A stretch of DNA of 64,000 bases from positions 5,456,001 through 5,520,000 of the forward strand of contig OZ244838.1 of assembly GCA_965220695.1 (NCBI GenBank), in the 5' to 3' direction. This document shows positions 40,940 to 49,496 of this stretch, one piece after another (the stretch's first letter is position 1; each line of letters opens with the position of its first letter). Under the pieces are notes generated by a model. The model was not told the DNA's origin and made no database searches. It saw only the letters and a list, made by a program, of their open reading frames with translations. Both the position numbers and the translations under genes were made by a program. The stretch comes from UBA9620 sp965220695 (lineage in GTDB: Bacteria; Acidobacteriota; Vicinamibacteria; Vicinamibacterales; UBA8438).

Positions 40940-41000
40940 TCGATCGAGGCGACCGCGGGCCAGTAGCGACCGTTCGAATCGGATGGACGGGGAGAGCGCG

Positions 41001-42374
41001 ATGTATATCACCAGGAAGCACATCTCGAGACGGATGGCCCTGCGCGGGGTGGGGGTCACGCTGGCGCTGCCGTGGCTCGAGGCGATGATGCCGGCCCAAA
41101 CGCCGATCCGCGGCTCGGCGGCGCAACCGGGCATCAGACTCGCGGCGCTCGAGATGGTGCATGGGTCCGCCGGCAGCACTGCTGAAGGAACCCGGCTGCA
41201 CTACTGGTCGCCGAAAACGGCCGGCCGGAACTTCGAGACGACCCCGATCCTGCGGTCGCTCGACCAGCATCGCGACTACGTCACCGTTGTCAGCCACACC
41301 GATATCGCACCGGCCACGGCGCAGAATGAAGCGGAAGCGGGGGCGGACCACACGCGTTCGTCGGCCGCGTTCCTGACCTCGGCACACGCCAGAATGACCG
41401 AGGGCGCCGACATCCGCAACGGAGTCTCGATCGACCAGATCTACGCGCAGGCTTTCGGGCAGAACACCCCGCTGCCGTCGATCCAGTTGTGCGTCGAAGA
41501 CGTCGGGTCGCTGACCGGCGCGTGCGGCTACGGTTACAGTTGCGTCTACGCCAACACCATCTCGTGGTCGTCGCCGACCACACCGCTGCCGATGGAGCGC
41601 GATCCTCGCGTGGTCTTCGAGCGGTTGTTCGGCGACGGGGCGACGCCCGAGCAGCGGGTGGCCCGGCGGCGCGCCAACGCCAGCATCCTTGACGCGATCC
41701 TCGGGAAGGTCTCCGACCTGCAGCGTGATCTCGGGGTGGTCGACCGCGCCCGGCTCGACGATTACCTCGAGGACGTGCGGGAGATCGAGCGACGGATCCA
41801 GGTGGTGGAGCAGCAGAACACCACGCGGCGCGGCATCGATCTGCCGGCGGCGCCGGTCGGCGTGCCTGACGCCTGGACCGATCATGTGCGCATGATGTTC
41901 GATCTGCAGGTGCTGGCGTTCATGACCGACGTGACCCGGGTGTCGGCGTTCAAGATGGGCCGCGACGTCAGTTCCCGGGTGTATGCGGCCAGCGGGGTGG
42001 ACACGCCGTTCCACTCCTTGTCGCATCACGGCAACCGATCGGAGAAGCTGGCCGAGTTCGCCAAACTGAACGAATTCCACGTCGACCAGGTCAGCTACTT
42101 CATCGACCGGCTGAAGAACACCCCGGACGGCGATGGCAATCTGCTCGACCACTCGATGGTGCTCTACGGCAGTCCGATGGGGGATGGCAGCGTGCACAAC
42201 CATCTCCGCGTGCCGTTGTTTCTTGCCGGGCATGCCAACGGGCAACTGCAGGGCAATCTGCACGTGCTGTGCGACGACGGGACGCCGATGGCGAATCTGC
42301 TGTTGACGATGCTGCACAAGCTGGGCGTCGACATCGACAGCATCGGCGACAGCACTGGCGAGGTCACCCTCTAG
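41001..42374 (+). CDS. HXXSHH (DUF1552) exported protein, cassette A
   Basis: A 457-residue protein with a Tat-like start (RKHISRRMALRGVGVTLALP). The family signature HXXSHH appears as HSLSHHG near residue 337, with more conserved blocks: VVFERLFGDG, LDDYLEDVREIERRIQ and LDHSMVLYGSPMGDG. The fold resembles the alkaline-phosphatase/sulfatase-like group, but no activity is established. ATG 41001 was chosen because it gives the Tat signal; a GTG at 40983 is less suitable. DUF1552 genes almost always follow a DUF1592 gene, so the two proteins probably act together outside the cytoplasm. Confidence 0.88.
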   Translation: MYITRKHISRRMALRGVGVTLALPWLEAMMPAQTPIRGSAAQPGIRLAALEMVHGSAGSTAEGTRLHYWSPKTAGRNFETTPILRSLDQHRDYVTVVSHTDIAPATAQNEAEAGADHTRSSAAFLTSAHARMTEGADIRNGVSIDQIYAQAFGQNTPLPSIQLCVEDVGSLTGACGYGYSCVYANTISWSSPTTPLPMERDPRVVFERLFGDGATPEQRVARRRANASILDAILGKVSDLQRDLGVVDRARLDDYLEDVREIERRIQVVEQQNTTRRGIDLPAAPVGVPDAWTDHVRMMFDLQVLAFMTDVTRVSAFKMGRDVSSRVYAASGVDTPFHSLSHHGNRSEKLAEFAKLNEFHVDQVSYFIDRLKNTPDGDGNLLDHSMVLYGSPMGDGSVHNHLRVPLFLAGHANGQLQGNLHVLCDDGTPMANLLLTMLHKLGVDIDSIGDSTGEVTL

Positions 42375-42384
42375 CGGCCCGTCG
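42372..42384 (+). repeat. Post-stop repeat end (TAGCGGCCCGTCG)
   Basis: The stop codon of the DUF1552 gene opens a 13-base sequence that differs by one base from the complement of 29049-29061, the site where the IS630 element landed. No further element sequence follows. Confidence 0.45.
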
Positions 42385-42425
42385 TGAGAAGCACGGTTCA
42401 ACATGCGAACTGCAGGGAATGATTC

Positions 42426-44009
42426 ATGATGCGCCGTCTGTTTCTGGAACTCGTTGCGTGCCATGGCGCGGTCGTCATCATGACCGCCGTCGCGGTGTCG
42501 CCGGCGCTCGCCGCCGACGCGCCGGTGGCGGATGCCGCCATGGCCGGGGATGCCGGGGCGGTCGGCGCGCTGATCGCGGGCGGTGCGGACGTCAACGAGG
42601 CGCAAGGCGACGGGATGACAGCGCTGCACTGGGCCGCGTTTCGTGACGACATCGAGCTGGCCCGTGTACTGATCGAGGCGAAGGCCGATGTCGGGGCGTC
42701 GACGCGCATCGGACACATCCGGCCGCTTTCGATGGCGGCGTCCAACGGCAGCGCCCGGATGATTGACCTGCTGGTCGAGGCCGGCGCCGTGGTGAATCAG
42801 GCGACGTCGACCGGAGCGACACCGCTGATGGCGGCGGCGACAGCGGGCAGCGTCGACGCGGTCGGCCGACTGCTCGACCAGGGAGCGTTCGTCAATGCGC
42901 GGGAGACGGCAAACGGTCAGACCGCGCTGATGTTCGCCGCCTGGGAGAACCGTGGTGACGTGATCACGCTGCTGATCGAGCGCGGCGCGCACGCCGGCTT
43001 GACCTCCTGGCTCGTTTCGATGATCGAGCCCAGACTCGACGCCGATGGAAATCCGCTTCCTCCCAATCGTCCGCGGGCGCCGGGCGCCAATTCGGTGATG
43101 GGAGGAATGACGGCGCTGCTCGTCGCCGCACGGGATGGTCAGCTCCAGGCGGTCCGGGCGCTGGTCGAGGGCGGCGCACAGGTCGACCAGGTAGTCGGCG
43201 GGGACGGGTCCAGCCCCATGGTGATCGCGATCGCCAACGGACACTACACCGTGGCGAAGTACCTGCTCGACGCCGGTGCGGATCCGGACCTGGCGAACAT
43301 CGACGGACTGACACCGCTCTATGCCACCGTCAACATGCGCTTCGCCCCGGTTTCCTGGGCGCCCAATCCACGGACGGACCAGGAAGCGGTCGATCCGCTG
43401 GAGTTGTTGTCCGCGCTGCTGGACGCTGGCGCGGACCCGAACGCCCGGATTGTCCGCAGGCTCTGGTTCAGCCCGACGTCGCACGACCGGTTGTGGATCG
43501 ACCCGGCGGGTGCGACGCCGTTCTGGCGCGCAGCGCAGGCCAGCGACGTCGATTCGATGCGGTTGCTGGTGGCGGCGGGGGCCGATCCGACGCTGTCGAC
43601 CTTCGCCGGAACGACGCCGCTCATGGTGGCGTCCGGTATCGGCTGGCGCGGGAACTTCAGTCAGAACGCCCCCGATTCCTGGATGAAGGCGGTGCACTAT
43701 CTGGCCGAGCTCGGTGCCGACGTCAACGCGGTGGATGCCCGCGGCTACACGGCGCTCCACGGTGCGGCCGCGTTGGGAAACAACGAGATGGTGAGATTTC
43801 TGGTCGCGCGGGGCGCCGATGTCAACGCGGTCGACGACTCGGGGAATTCGGCGGCCGACATGGCGTTCGGTCCATCGCGCTTCTTTATCCCGAAGCCGGA
43901 GACGGCCAGTCTGCTGGTAGAGCTGGGCTCGCCCTTCCGAAACAACTGCCGCTCCGACCAGTGCGTCGACGGAAAGTACTTCGGTGGCGCAGGAACGGCG
44001 CCGCGCTAG
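42426..44009 (+). CDS. Exported ankyrin-repeat protein, cassette A
   Basis: A 527-residue protein with a signal peptide (about 1-30, ends LAADA) and about ten ankyrin repeats across the chain (for example GMTALHWAAFRDDIELARVL, GATPLMAAATAGSVDAVGRL, GYTALHGAAALGNNEMVRFL). Two non-ankyrin insertions (about 195-225 and 300-355) interrupt the array. The C-terminus has a CRSDQC pair that may form a disulfide. It would act as a periplasmic scaffold or binding protein. It follows the DUF1552 gene by about 50 bases, as in cassette B. Exported ankyrin proteins are less common than cytoplasmic ones. Confidence 0.85.
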   Translation: MMRRLFLELVACHGAVVIMTAVAVSPALAADAPVADAAMAGDAGAVGALIAGGADVNEAQGDGMTALHWAAFRDDIELARVLIEAKADVGASTRIGHIRPLSMAASNGSARMIDLLVEAGAVVNQATSTGATPLMAAATAGSVDAVGRLLDQGAFVNARETANGQTALMFAAWENRGDVITLLIERGAHAGLTSWLVSMIEPRLDADGNPLPPNRPRAPGANSVMGGMTALLVAARDGQLQAVRALVEGGAQVDQVVGGDGSSPMVIAIANGHYTVAKYLLDAGADPDLANIDGLTPLYATVNMRFAPVSWAPNPRTDQEAVDPLELLSALLDAGADPNARIVRRLWFSPTSHDRLWIDPAGATPFWRAAQASDVDSMRLLVAAGADPTLSTFAGTTPLMVASGIGWRGNFSQNAPDSWMKAVHYLAELGADVNAVDARGYTALHGAAALGNNEMVRFLVARGADVNAVDDSGNSAADMAFGPSRFFIPKPETASLLVELGSPFRNNCRSDQCVDGKYFGGAGTAPR

Positions 44010-44019
44010 CAGCCCGCGG
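44007..44019 (+). repeat. Post-stop repeat end (TAGCAGCCCGCGG)
   Basis: The TAG stop of the ankyrin gene is the first triplet of this 13-base sequence, which equals the left end of the element at 8829 (AGCAGCCCGCGG). The rest of the element is absent. Confidence 0.5.
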
Positions 44020-44080
44020 TTGTGCCGCCGCCGCGATTGTCAACGTGGCCCTGCTGCAGTTCGAGCGGAGGAGGTGCCGG

Positions 44081-44566
44081 GTGGACAGACTCACAGCGGT
44101 GGACGTCATGGCCCGATCCGAGGCCACGCTCGAACCCGACGGCGACATATACGATGCCCTGGCCCGTTTGCTCAAGGGGCGGTTGACCGGAGCGCCGGTC
44201 GTGGACGGCGACGGCCGGTTGCTTGGCATGCTGACCGAGCGTGACTGCTTGAAGGTATTGGTTGGCGGCGCGATAGATGGACTGCCACGGGGCAAGGTCA
44301 GCGACTACATGACGGCGCCGGCTGAATCGATCCGACCGTCCGCGAGTCTGTTCGACATCGCCCACATCTTTCTGACTCGTTCGTTTCGCAAGCTGCCAGT
44401 GGTCGACGACGACAACCAGGTGATTGGACAGGTGAGTCGTCGCGATGTGCTGGTGGCGATTGAATCTGCGCGCGACAATCCACGGTTGTACGGGATTCCT
44501 GAACCGCGCCCGAGCGACGGCCCCGGTGTCGACTCGGCGATGCGTGAGGCTCGCGGGCGGCGCTAG
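44081..44566 (+). CDS. Protein with two CBS domains
   Basis: A 161-residue cytoplasmic protein made of a CBS pair (Bateman module). CBS1: MARSEATLEPDGDIYDALAR, then LTGAPVVDGDGRLLGMLTER. CBS2: VSDYMTAPAESIRPSASLFD, then FRKLPVVDDDNQVIGQVSRR. Such modules bind adenine nucleotides such as AMP, ATP or NAD and regulate a partner. GTG 44081 has GGAGGAGG nine bases upstream. No partner domain is fused. It lies between cassette A and the molybdenum hydroxylase genes, so it may be unrelated to either. Confidence 0.85.
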   Translation: MDRLTAVDVMARSEATLEPDGDIYDALARLLKGRLTGAPVVDGDGRLLGMLTERDCLKVLVGGAIDGLPRGKVSDYMTAPAESIRPSASLFDIAHIFLTRSFRKLPVVDDDNQVIGQVSRRDVLVAIESARDNPRLYGIPEPRPSDGPGVDSAMREARGRR

Positions 44567-44576
44567 CAGCCCGCGA
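44564..44576 (+). repeat. Post-stop repeat end (TAGCAGCCCGCGA)
   Basis: The TAG stop of the CBS gene begins this 13-base sequence, the second such coincidence within 600 bases. Confidence 0.5.
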
Positions 44577-44637
44577 GCAAATGCCGCAAACAGGCTTTCT
44601 GCTTGCAACCTGGCCGCGGTTGATAAAGAATTCGAAA

Positions 44638-44650
44638 TTGATCGGATCAA
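44638..44650 (+). promoter_or_regulatory. TTGATC-G-GATCAA palindrome before the molybdenum hydroxylase genes
   Basis: A perfect 6+1+6 palindrome lies in an AT-rich stretch 101 bases upstream of the iron-sulfur subunit gene. It could be an operator. A clear promoter was not identified. Confidence 0.3.
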
Positions 44651-44750
44651 ATTGTTCGGTCGCGTGGTATCGTCTGTTCTTCGGTAGTGGGTCCGCTGAC
44701 GGTGGTGTGGCCTTTGAGGACTTGGGCAGAACGAGGGAGGTGATCGTCCC

Positions 44751-45395
44751 ATGAGTCAGGAGATCATCGAGTTGACAGAGGAGACGGCCCAGCAGGGTGT
44801 TTCCCGACGCAGTTTCATCAAGGGCGCGATTGCCGCAAGCGCGGCAGTGTCTTCGTCCAATTACCTGTTCCGCGCGAACGGGGGGGCGTTGCTGGCGCAG
44901 TCACCGGCGGCAGGAGCTGTCGAGCGGCTTATCACAGTGAACGTCAACGGCCGTAGCCGGCGCATCCAGGTGCCACCGATGGAGACCCTGGCGATGACGC
45001 TGCGCTACACGATGGGGTTGACCGGCACGAAAATCGGGTGTGACCGCGCCGAGTGCGGGGCCTGCACCGTGCTCGTGGACGGGCAGCCGCACTACTCGTG
45101 CTCGCTGTTGACCCATTCGGTGCGCGGCCGCGAGGTCACGACGATCGAAGGGCTCGAGGCCGAGGACGGCACGCTCCATCCGATGCAGCAGGCGGTGCTG
45201 GCCGAGCAGGGGTTCCAGTGCGCGTTCTGCATGTCCGGGTTCATCATGAACACGGTCTCGCTGTTGAATGCGAATCAGAACCCGACCCGGAAGGAAGCGG
45301 CCCAGTGGCTGTCGGGCAACCTGTGTCGGTGTGCCGACTACGACAAGATCCTGACGTCCGTCATGCGGGCGGCGGAAATCACGCGGGGGGCCTGA
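44751..45395 (+). CDS. Tat-exported [2Fe-2S] subunit of a molybdenum hydroxylase
   Basis: A 214-residue protein with a twin-arginine signal (VSRRSFIKGAIAASAAV, residues 18-34). Two iron-sulfur clusters follow in the order of the xanthine oxidase family: a ferredoxin-like cluster with Cys97, 102, 105 and 117 (GCDRAECGACTVLVDGQ, SCSLL), and a helical cluster with Cys157, 160, 192 and 194 (QCAFCMSGF, GNLCRCADY). It passes electrons from the molybdenum site to FAD. The Tat signal puts the whole complex in the periplasm, as for PaoABC and YagTSR. GGGAGG precedes ATG 44751. It is the first gene of a three-gene operon. Confidence 0.94.
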   Translation: MSQEIIELTEETAQQGVSRRSFIKGAIAASAAVSSSNYLFRANGGALLAQSPAAGAVERLITVNVNGRSRRIQVPPMETLAMTLRYTMGLTGTKIGCDRAECGACTVLVDGQPHYSCSLLTHSVRGREVTTIEGLEAEDGTLHPMQQAVLAEQGFQCAFCMSGFIMNTVSLLNANQNPTRKEAAQWLSGNLCRCADYDKILTSVMRAAEITRGA

Positions 45396-45396
45396 C

Positions 45397-47838
45397 GTGG
45401 CTGACTACAAACTGCTCGGAAAGAACTACCAGACGCCGGATCTGTATGCGAAGGTCACCGGGCGCTCGAAGTACGCCGAGGATCATCGCGCCGAAGGCAT
45501 GGTCTTCGCGAAGCTGCTCGTCAGCCCGATGCCGCACGCGCGCGTGCGGTCCATCGACACCAGCGCCGCCGAAGCGCTGCCGGGGGTCGAAGGCATCCTG
45601 ACACCAGCCGACCTGCCGGGTGAGGTCGCGGCGCCCAACGAGGCGTCGCTGACCATGGAGCCGATGTACGAGGGCGAGCCGATTCTCGCCGTCGCAGCGG
45701 TCACCGAGCAAATCGCGTCCGATGCGATCGAGCTCATCAACATCGACCTCGAGCCGCTGCCGTTCGTGCTCGATCCACTCGACAGTCTCAAACCGGGTGG
45801 TCCTAACGGACGTCTCGACGGCAACACGCGGCTCGGTCGCGAACTCGGCGAGATCAAGTGGACCGAGGCCGACTTGGCCGGTCTGGCTCCAGGCGAGATT
45901 CCGATGGAGGCCGAGACGGCGTCCGAGTGGTCCTATGGCGACCTCGAGGCCGGTTTCGCCGAGGCTGACGTCATCGTCGAAGAGCACTCCTACAACCAGT
46001 CCACATCGCACCAGCCGCTCGAGAGCCGCACGACGCTCGCGTACTGGGAGGGTGGCAAGCTCTACGTCTATCCCTCGGTGCAGAGCACGGCTCGCAGTCT
46101 CGGTCCCATGGCGCGCTGGGCCGGTGTCGAACCGTCCGACGTGGTGCTCATCAACGAGTTCACGGGCGGTGGGTTCGGCGGCAAGATCAGCGGCTACGTC
46201 CACGCCCAGATTCCGATCCTGCTGTCGAAGAAGATCGGCAAACCGGTCATGATGCGGATTACGCGCCGCGAGGAAAACGCCATCGGACGGGCTCGCCCGG
46301 GCGTGCAGGCGCGTATCAGGCTCGGCATGCGGAGCGACGGAAAGATCACCGCGCTCGATGTGCATGCCGTTGGCGACCAGGGCCCCTACGGCGGGTCCGG
46401 CGATGCGATGAACGTTGCGGGCATCGGGTCGCTCTGCTACCAGCCGACCGCGGCGCGCATGCGCGGCACGAACGTCTACACGAACACGCCGCCGCGTGGT
46501 CCGCAGCGGGCGCCGGGCGGCGTGCAGTCGATGACGATGCTCGAGCCGATCATCCAGAAGGCCGCCAAGCAGCTCGGACTCGACCAGGTCGAGGTGCACA
46601 GGCTCAATGCTCCGGAAGGTCAGGCCACGTACGGCCCGCCGGGACGGGGCGGGGCCCAGGGCAACGTGTCCAGCGCCTTCGCCAAAGAGGCGATCGACAC
46701 GGGCGCGGCGCTGTTCAACTGGGAAGAACGCAAACAGCGCAGCGGCCAGCGTAACGGCTCGAAGGTCACCGGTATCGGCATGAGCCTGAGCGCCTATTCG
46801 GCCGGTGCTTCCGGTGTCGACGGCCTGTTCGTCATCAGGCCCGATGGCCGCATGTATATCCAGTCCGGCGTCGGCAACCTCGGCACCGGGTCGACGTTCG
46901 ACACGATGCGGGCGGCGGCCGAAGGTTTGGACATGCCGTGGGACAAGTGCGAAGTTGCCTGGGGCAACACCGCGCTGAACCTGCCCTGGAGCTGTTCGCA
47001 GGGTGGCAGTTCGACGACCCATGCGCACACCCGGGCAAATTGGGCGGCGGCCGAGGACGCTACGCAGAAGCTGAAGGAGATCGCGGCCGGCGATCTGGGC
47101 GGGTCGGCGAGCGACTACGAAATCGGCGGCGAGCGTGTCTACCGTCGCGGCAATCCTGCGCAGGGGCTCAGCTTCGCCAGGGCGGCGCAACGCGCAATCG
47201 ACCTGGGTGGGAAGTTCGACGGCCACGAGTTGCCCGAAGACATCAATGGCATGACCACGGCATCGGCCACCGCGCTGGCCGGCCAGGGTCTCATGGGTGT
47301 CGCGAGGGACAACTACCCGGAAGGTGGACGCCGGATGTCCTTTGCCGCCGGATTCGCCGAGGTCGAGGTCGATATCGAGACCGGCGACATCAAGGTGATT
47401 GACTACGCGGCCGGCACGGACGCCGGGACCATCATTCATCCCAAGACCTACGAAGGCCAGGTGTTCGGTGGAGCGATTCAGGGCTTCTCCGTCGCGCTGA
47501 GTTCGAAGTGGGTCTACGACCGGCGCTGGGGCCTGCTGGTGGCGAAGCGGTTCTACAACAACCGCCCGCCGGGCATGCTCGACGTGCCGCACGAACAGCC
47601 GATGAAGTGGGGCAACGCGGATCTGCCTGATCCGTTCAACCCGCTCGGCGCCAAGGGTATCGGTGAGGCGGCGCAGGGCGCAGGTTCAGGTGCGGTGGTG
47701 AACGCCATCGCCGATGCGCTCGAGTCGTTGGGTGAAGGCAACGGCGACTTCCACCGTTCGCCGGTGACGCGGGACATGATTCTGACCAAGCTCGAGCAGG
47801 CCCCGACGGGTCATGATCGGCTGACGGCTCACGTGTGA
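45397..47838 (+). CDS. Molybdopterin-binding large subunit of a xanthine/aldehyde oxidase-family enzyme
   Basis: An 813-residue catalytic subunit. The start VTGRSKYAEDHRAEGMVFAK and PMPHARVRSIDTSAAEALPG match the aldehyde oxidase a/b hammerhead domain (about 15-125). The molybdopterin region has NEFTGGGFGGKISGYVHAQI, TPPRGPQRAPGG and SCSQGGSSTTHAHTRA. The catalytic Glu is in GAKGIGEA (Glu757). Residues around the active site differ from xanthine dehydrogenase, so the substrate (aldehyde, purine or heteroaromatic) cannot be given. GTG 45397 lies one base after the iron-sulfur gene stop. It has no signal of its own and would travel with the Tat-signalled subunit. Confidence 0.93.
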   Translation: MADYKLLGKNYQTPDLYAKVTGRSKYAEDHRAEGMVFAKLLVSPMPHARVRSIDTSAAEALPGVEGILTPADLPGEVAAPNEASLTMEPMYEGEPILAVAAVTEQIASDAIELINIDLEPLPFVLDPLDSLKPGGPNGRLDGNTRLGRELGEIKWTEADLAGLAPGEIPMEAETASEWSYGDLEAGFAEADVIVEEHSYNQSTSHQPLESRTTLAYWEGGKLYVYPSVQSTARSLGPMARWAGVEPSDVVLINEFTGGGFGGKISGYVHAQIPILLSKKIGKPVMMRITRREENAIGRARPGVQARIRLGMRSDGKITALDVHAVGDQGPYGGSGDAMNVAGIGSLCYQPTAARMRGTNVYTNTPPRGPQRAPGGVQSMTMLEPIIQKAAKQLGLDQVEVHRLNAPEGQATYGPPGRGGAQGNVSSAFAKEAIDTGAALFNWEERKQRSGQRNGSKVTGIGMSLSAYSAGASGVDGLFVIRPDGRMYIQSGVGNLGTGSTFDTMRAAAEGLDMPWDKCEVAWGNTALNLPWSCSQGGSSTTHAHTRANWAAAEDATQKLKEIAAGDLGGSASDYEIGGERVYRRGNPAQGLSFARAAQRAIDLGGKFDGHELPEDINGMTTASATALAGQGLMGVARDNYPEGGRRMSFAAGFAEVEVDIETGDIKVIDYAAGTDAGTIIHPKTYEGQVFGGAIQGFSVALSSKWVYDRRWGLLVAKRFYNNRPPGMLDVPHEQPMKWGNADLPDPFNPLGAKGIGEAAQGAGSGAVVNAIADALESLGEGNGDFHRSPVTRDMILTKLEQAPTGHDRLTAHV

Positions 47839-47857
47839 GTAAGGGGAGGCGATAACC

Positions 47858-48868
47858 ATGGCCGTAATTCGCGACGTAATACCTCAACTCGAGCTGTTCC
47901 AGCCGAGCAGTGCGGATGCCGCGCTGGCGTTGCTGGCAGAGCATGGGTCCGATGCCTGGGTGTATGCCGGCGGACTCGACACGCTCGATTGGTTCAAGGA
48001 CCGGGTGAAGCGACCACGGGTGGTCGTTGACCTCGGTGCCATCGACTCGCTCCGTGAAATCCGGTCGACCGCCGACGGGATCGAAATCGGGGCGATGGCC
48101 CGTCTGATCGATGTGGTCAACAACACGGAGATCAGGGCGCAGTTTCCGGCGCTCGCCTTCGCGGCCCAATCGGCCGCGTCGCCGCAGATCCGGAACCAGG
48201 GCACCATCGGCGGCAACGTCGCGCAGGACACGCGTTGCTGGTACTACCGGGATGGATGGACCTGCTACCGGGCCGGCGGCAACATCTGCTACGCAAACCC
48301 TCCGACGGCAATGAACCGCGAGCACTGCATCCTCGGCGCCAGCCGGTGCGTGGCGGTGAATCCGTCAGACACCGCGCCGGTGCTGGTCGCACTCGAGGCC
48401 GAGATGGTGATCCGCCGCGGCACCTCCGAACGGGTCGTTCCGGCCGAAGAGTTCTTCGTCGGACCTGAAATCGACATCGAACGGATGACGGTGCTCGAGC
48501 CGGGTGACCTGCTGATGTCGATCCGGGTGCCGTCGAAATGGGCGGGTGCGCGGGTCTACTTCGAGAAGGTTCGCGACCGCACCACGTGGGACTTCCCGCT
48601 GGTCAACGTGGCCACCGCGATTCAGGAGAGCGGCGGCAACATCCAGGATGTGCGGGTCGTGGTGAACGGGGTGGCCCCGACGCCGGTTCGGCTTACGGCG
48701 GTCGAGAACGTCGTCAACGGGCAGCCGCGCAACGAGCAGACCGCTGAGCGCGCGGGCAACACCGCGATCCAGGGCGTCGCCCCGCTGACGCACAACGGGT
48801 TCAAGGTGAACCTGATGAAGAACCTGGTGAAGCGGTCGATTCGCGACGAACCGATGAACGACGTGTAG
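47858..48868 (+). CDS. FAD-binding subunit of the molybdenum hydroxylase, with extra cysteines
   Basis: A 336-residue CoxM-like subunit. FAD-binding motifs are VYAGGLDTLDWFKDRV (residues 35-50) and RNQGTIGGNVAQDTRCWYY. Cysteines at 127, 136, 144, 157 and 164 lie in an insert (RCWYYRDGWTCYRAGGNICY, AMNREHCILGASRCVAVNPS). A comparable loop carries a [4Fe-4S] cluster in PaoB and 4-hydroxybenzoyl-CoA reductase, so an extra cluster is possible here. The C-terminal CO-dehydrogenase-flavoprotein domain runs from about 220. GGGGAGG precedes ATG 47858. A terminator follows the gene. Confidence 0.93.
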   Translation: MAVIRDVIPQLELFQPSSADAALALLAEHGSDAWVYAGGLDTLDWFKDRVKRPRVVVDLGAIDSLREIRSTADGIEIGAMARLIDVVNNTEIRAQFPALAFAAQSAASPQIRNQGTIGGNVAQDTRCWYYRDGWTCYRAGGNICYANPPTAMNREHCILGASRCVAVNPSDTAPVLVALEAEMVIRRGTSERVVPAEEFFVGPEIDIERMTVLEPGDLLMSIRVPSKWAGARVYFEKVRDRTTWDFPLVNVATAIQESGGNIQDVRVVVNGVAPTPVRLTAVENVVNGQPRNEQTAERAGNTAIQGVAPLTHNGFKVNLMKNLVKRSIRDEPMNDV

Positions 48869-48900
48869 GACGCGCGTCTCCATCGACGAGAGCAGTATCG

Positions 48901-48936
48901 AAAGGCCGAGGCCTCGCCGCCTCGGCCTTTCGTTTG
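48901..48936 (+). terminator. Rho-independent-type terminator of the molybdenum hydroxylase operon
   Basis: A perfect 12-bp stem (AAAGGCCGAGGC / GCCTCGGCCTTT) with a six-base loop (CTCGCC) lies 32 bases after the FAD-subunit stop and is followed by CGTTTG. The T-tract is short but starts within the stem. Confidence 0.8.
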
Positions 48937-48968
48937 TGTGCGACCTGTTCGGCAGGTAAGGAGGGTGG

Positions 48969-49496
48969 ATGTCTGATCCACAGGACGATCCGAATCGGTC
49001 GCCGTCCCGGCGGCTGTTCATCCGGCGAGCGATCGGTGGCGGACTCGGCGTCTCCGCGGGGCTCGCGTCGGGCGCCGCGGCGCTGCCGGCGCAGACCGGC
49101 AGTCCGATCAGCGCCTTCGACCACGTGGCGGTGCCGATGCGGAATACCGACGCGATGATCAGCTTCTACCGCGCACTTGGATTCACGGTCATGGAAGGGC
49201 CGAACATCTGCTCCGTCCACTTCGGTGACAACAAGATCAACCTGCACCGTCCAGAGTTCTGGCAGAGCGGTACGTTCACCCTCCGTGCACCGGCCGCCGA
49301 GCCGCCCTGCGGAGACTTCTGTTTCGTGTGGGATGGAACGGTCGACGCCTTGCGCGCGACTCTGGAGCGCGTCGGGGTGGAGGTCCTCGAGGGTCCGGTG
49401 CCACGGACGGGTGGTCGGGATGGCGGCACCGCGACCGGCACGAGTCACTACATTCGCGATCCGGACGACAACCTGCTCGAGTTCATCATCTACTGA
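48969..49496 (+). CDS. Tat-exported VOC/glyoxalase-fold protein
   Basis: A 175-residue protein. Residues 1-45 are a twin-arginine signal (SPSRRLFIRRAIGGGLGVSA, ending LPAQT). The rest is a single VOC domain: FDHVAVPMRNTDAMISFYRA, NICSVHFGDNKINLHRPEFW, GDFCFVWDGTVDALRATLER and HYIRDPDDNLLEFIIY. Candidate metal ligands are His of FDHV, His of INLHRP and Glu of LEFIIY. VOC enzymes are normally cytoplasmic, so the export signal is unusual. AAGGAGG precedes ATG 48969. It follows the hydroxylase terminator and precedes cassette B. Confidence 0.85.
   Translation: MSDPQDDPNRSPSRRLFIRRAIGGGLGVSAGLASGAAALPAQTGSPISAFDHVAVPMRNTDAMISFYRALGFTVMEGPNICSVHFGDNKINLHRPEFWQSGTFTLRAPAAEPPCGDFCFVWDGTVDALRATLERVGVEVLEGPVPRTGGRDGGTATGTSHYIRDPDDNLLEFIIY

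Noticed and set aside
40743..43760. A 1005-codon minus-strand frame opposite the DUF1552 and ankyrin genes
   Set aside because: The composition is Arg/His/Pro-rich nonsense, it covers two clear plus-strand genes and their gap, and it has no start context or motif.
45379..47592. A 737-codon minus-strand frame opposite the molybdopterin subunit
   Set aside because: It is antisense to a protein with unmistakable aldehyde-oxidase motifs; no family features were found.
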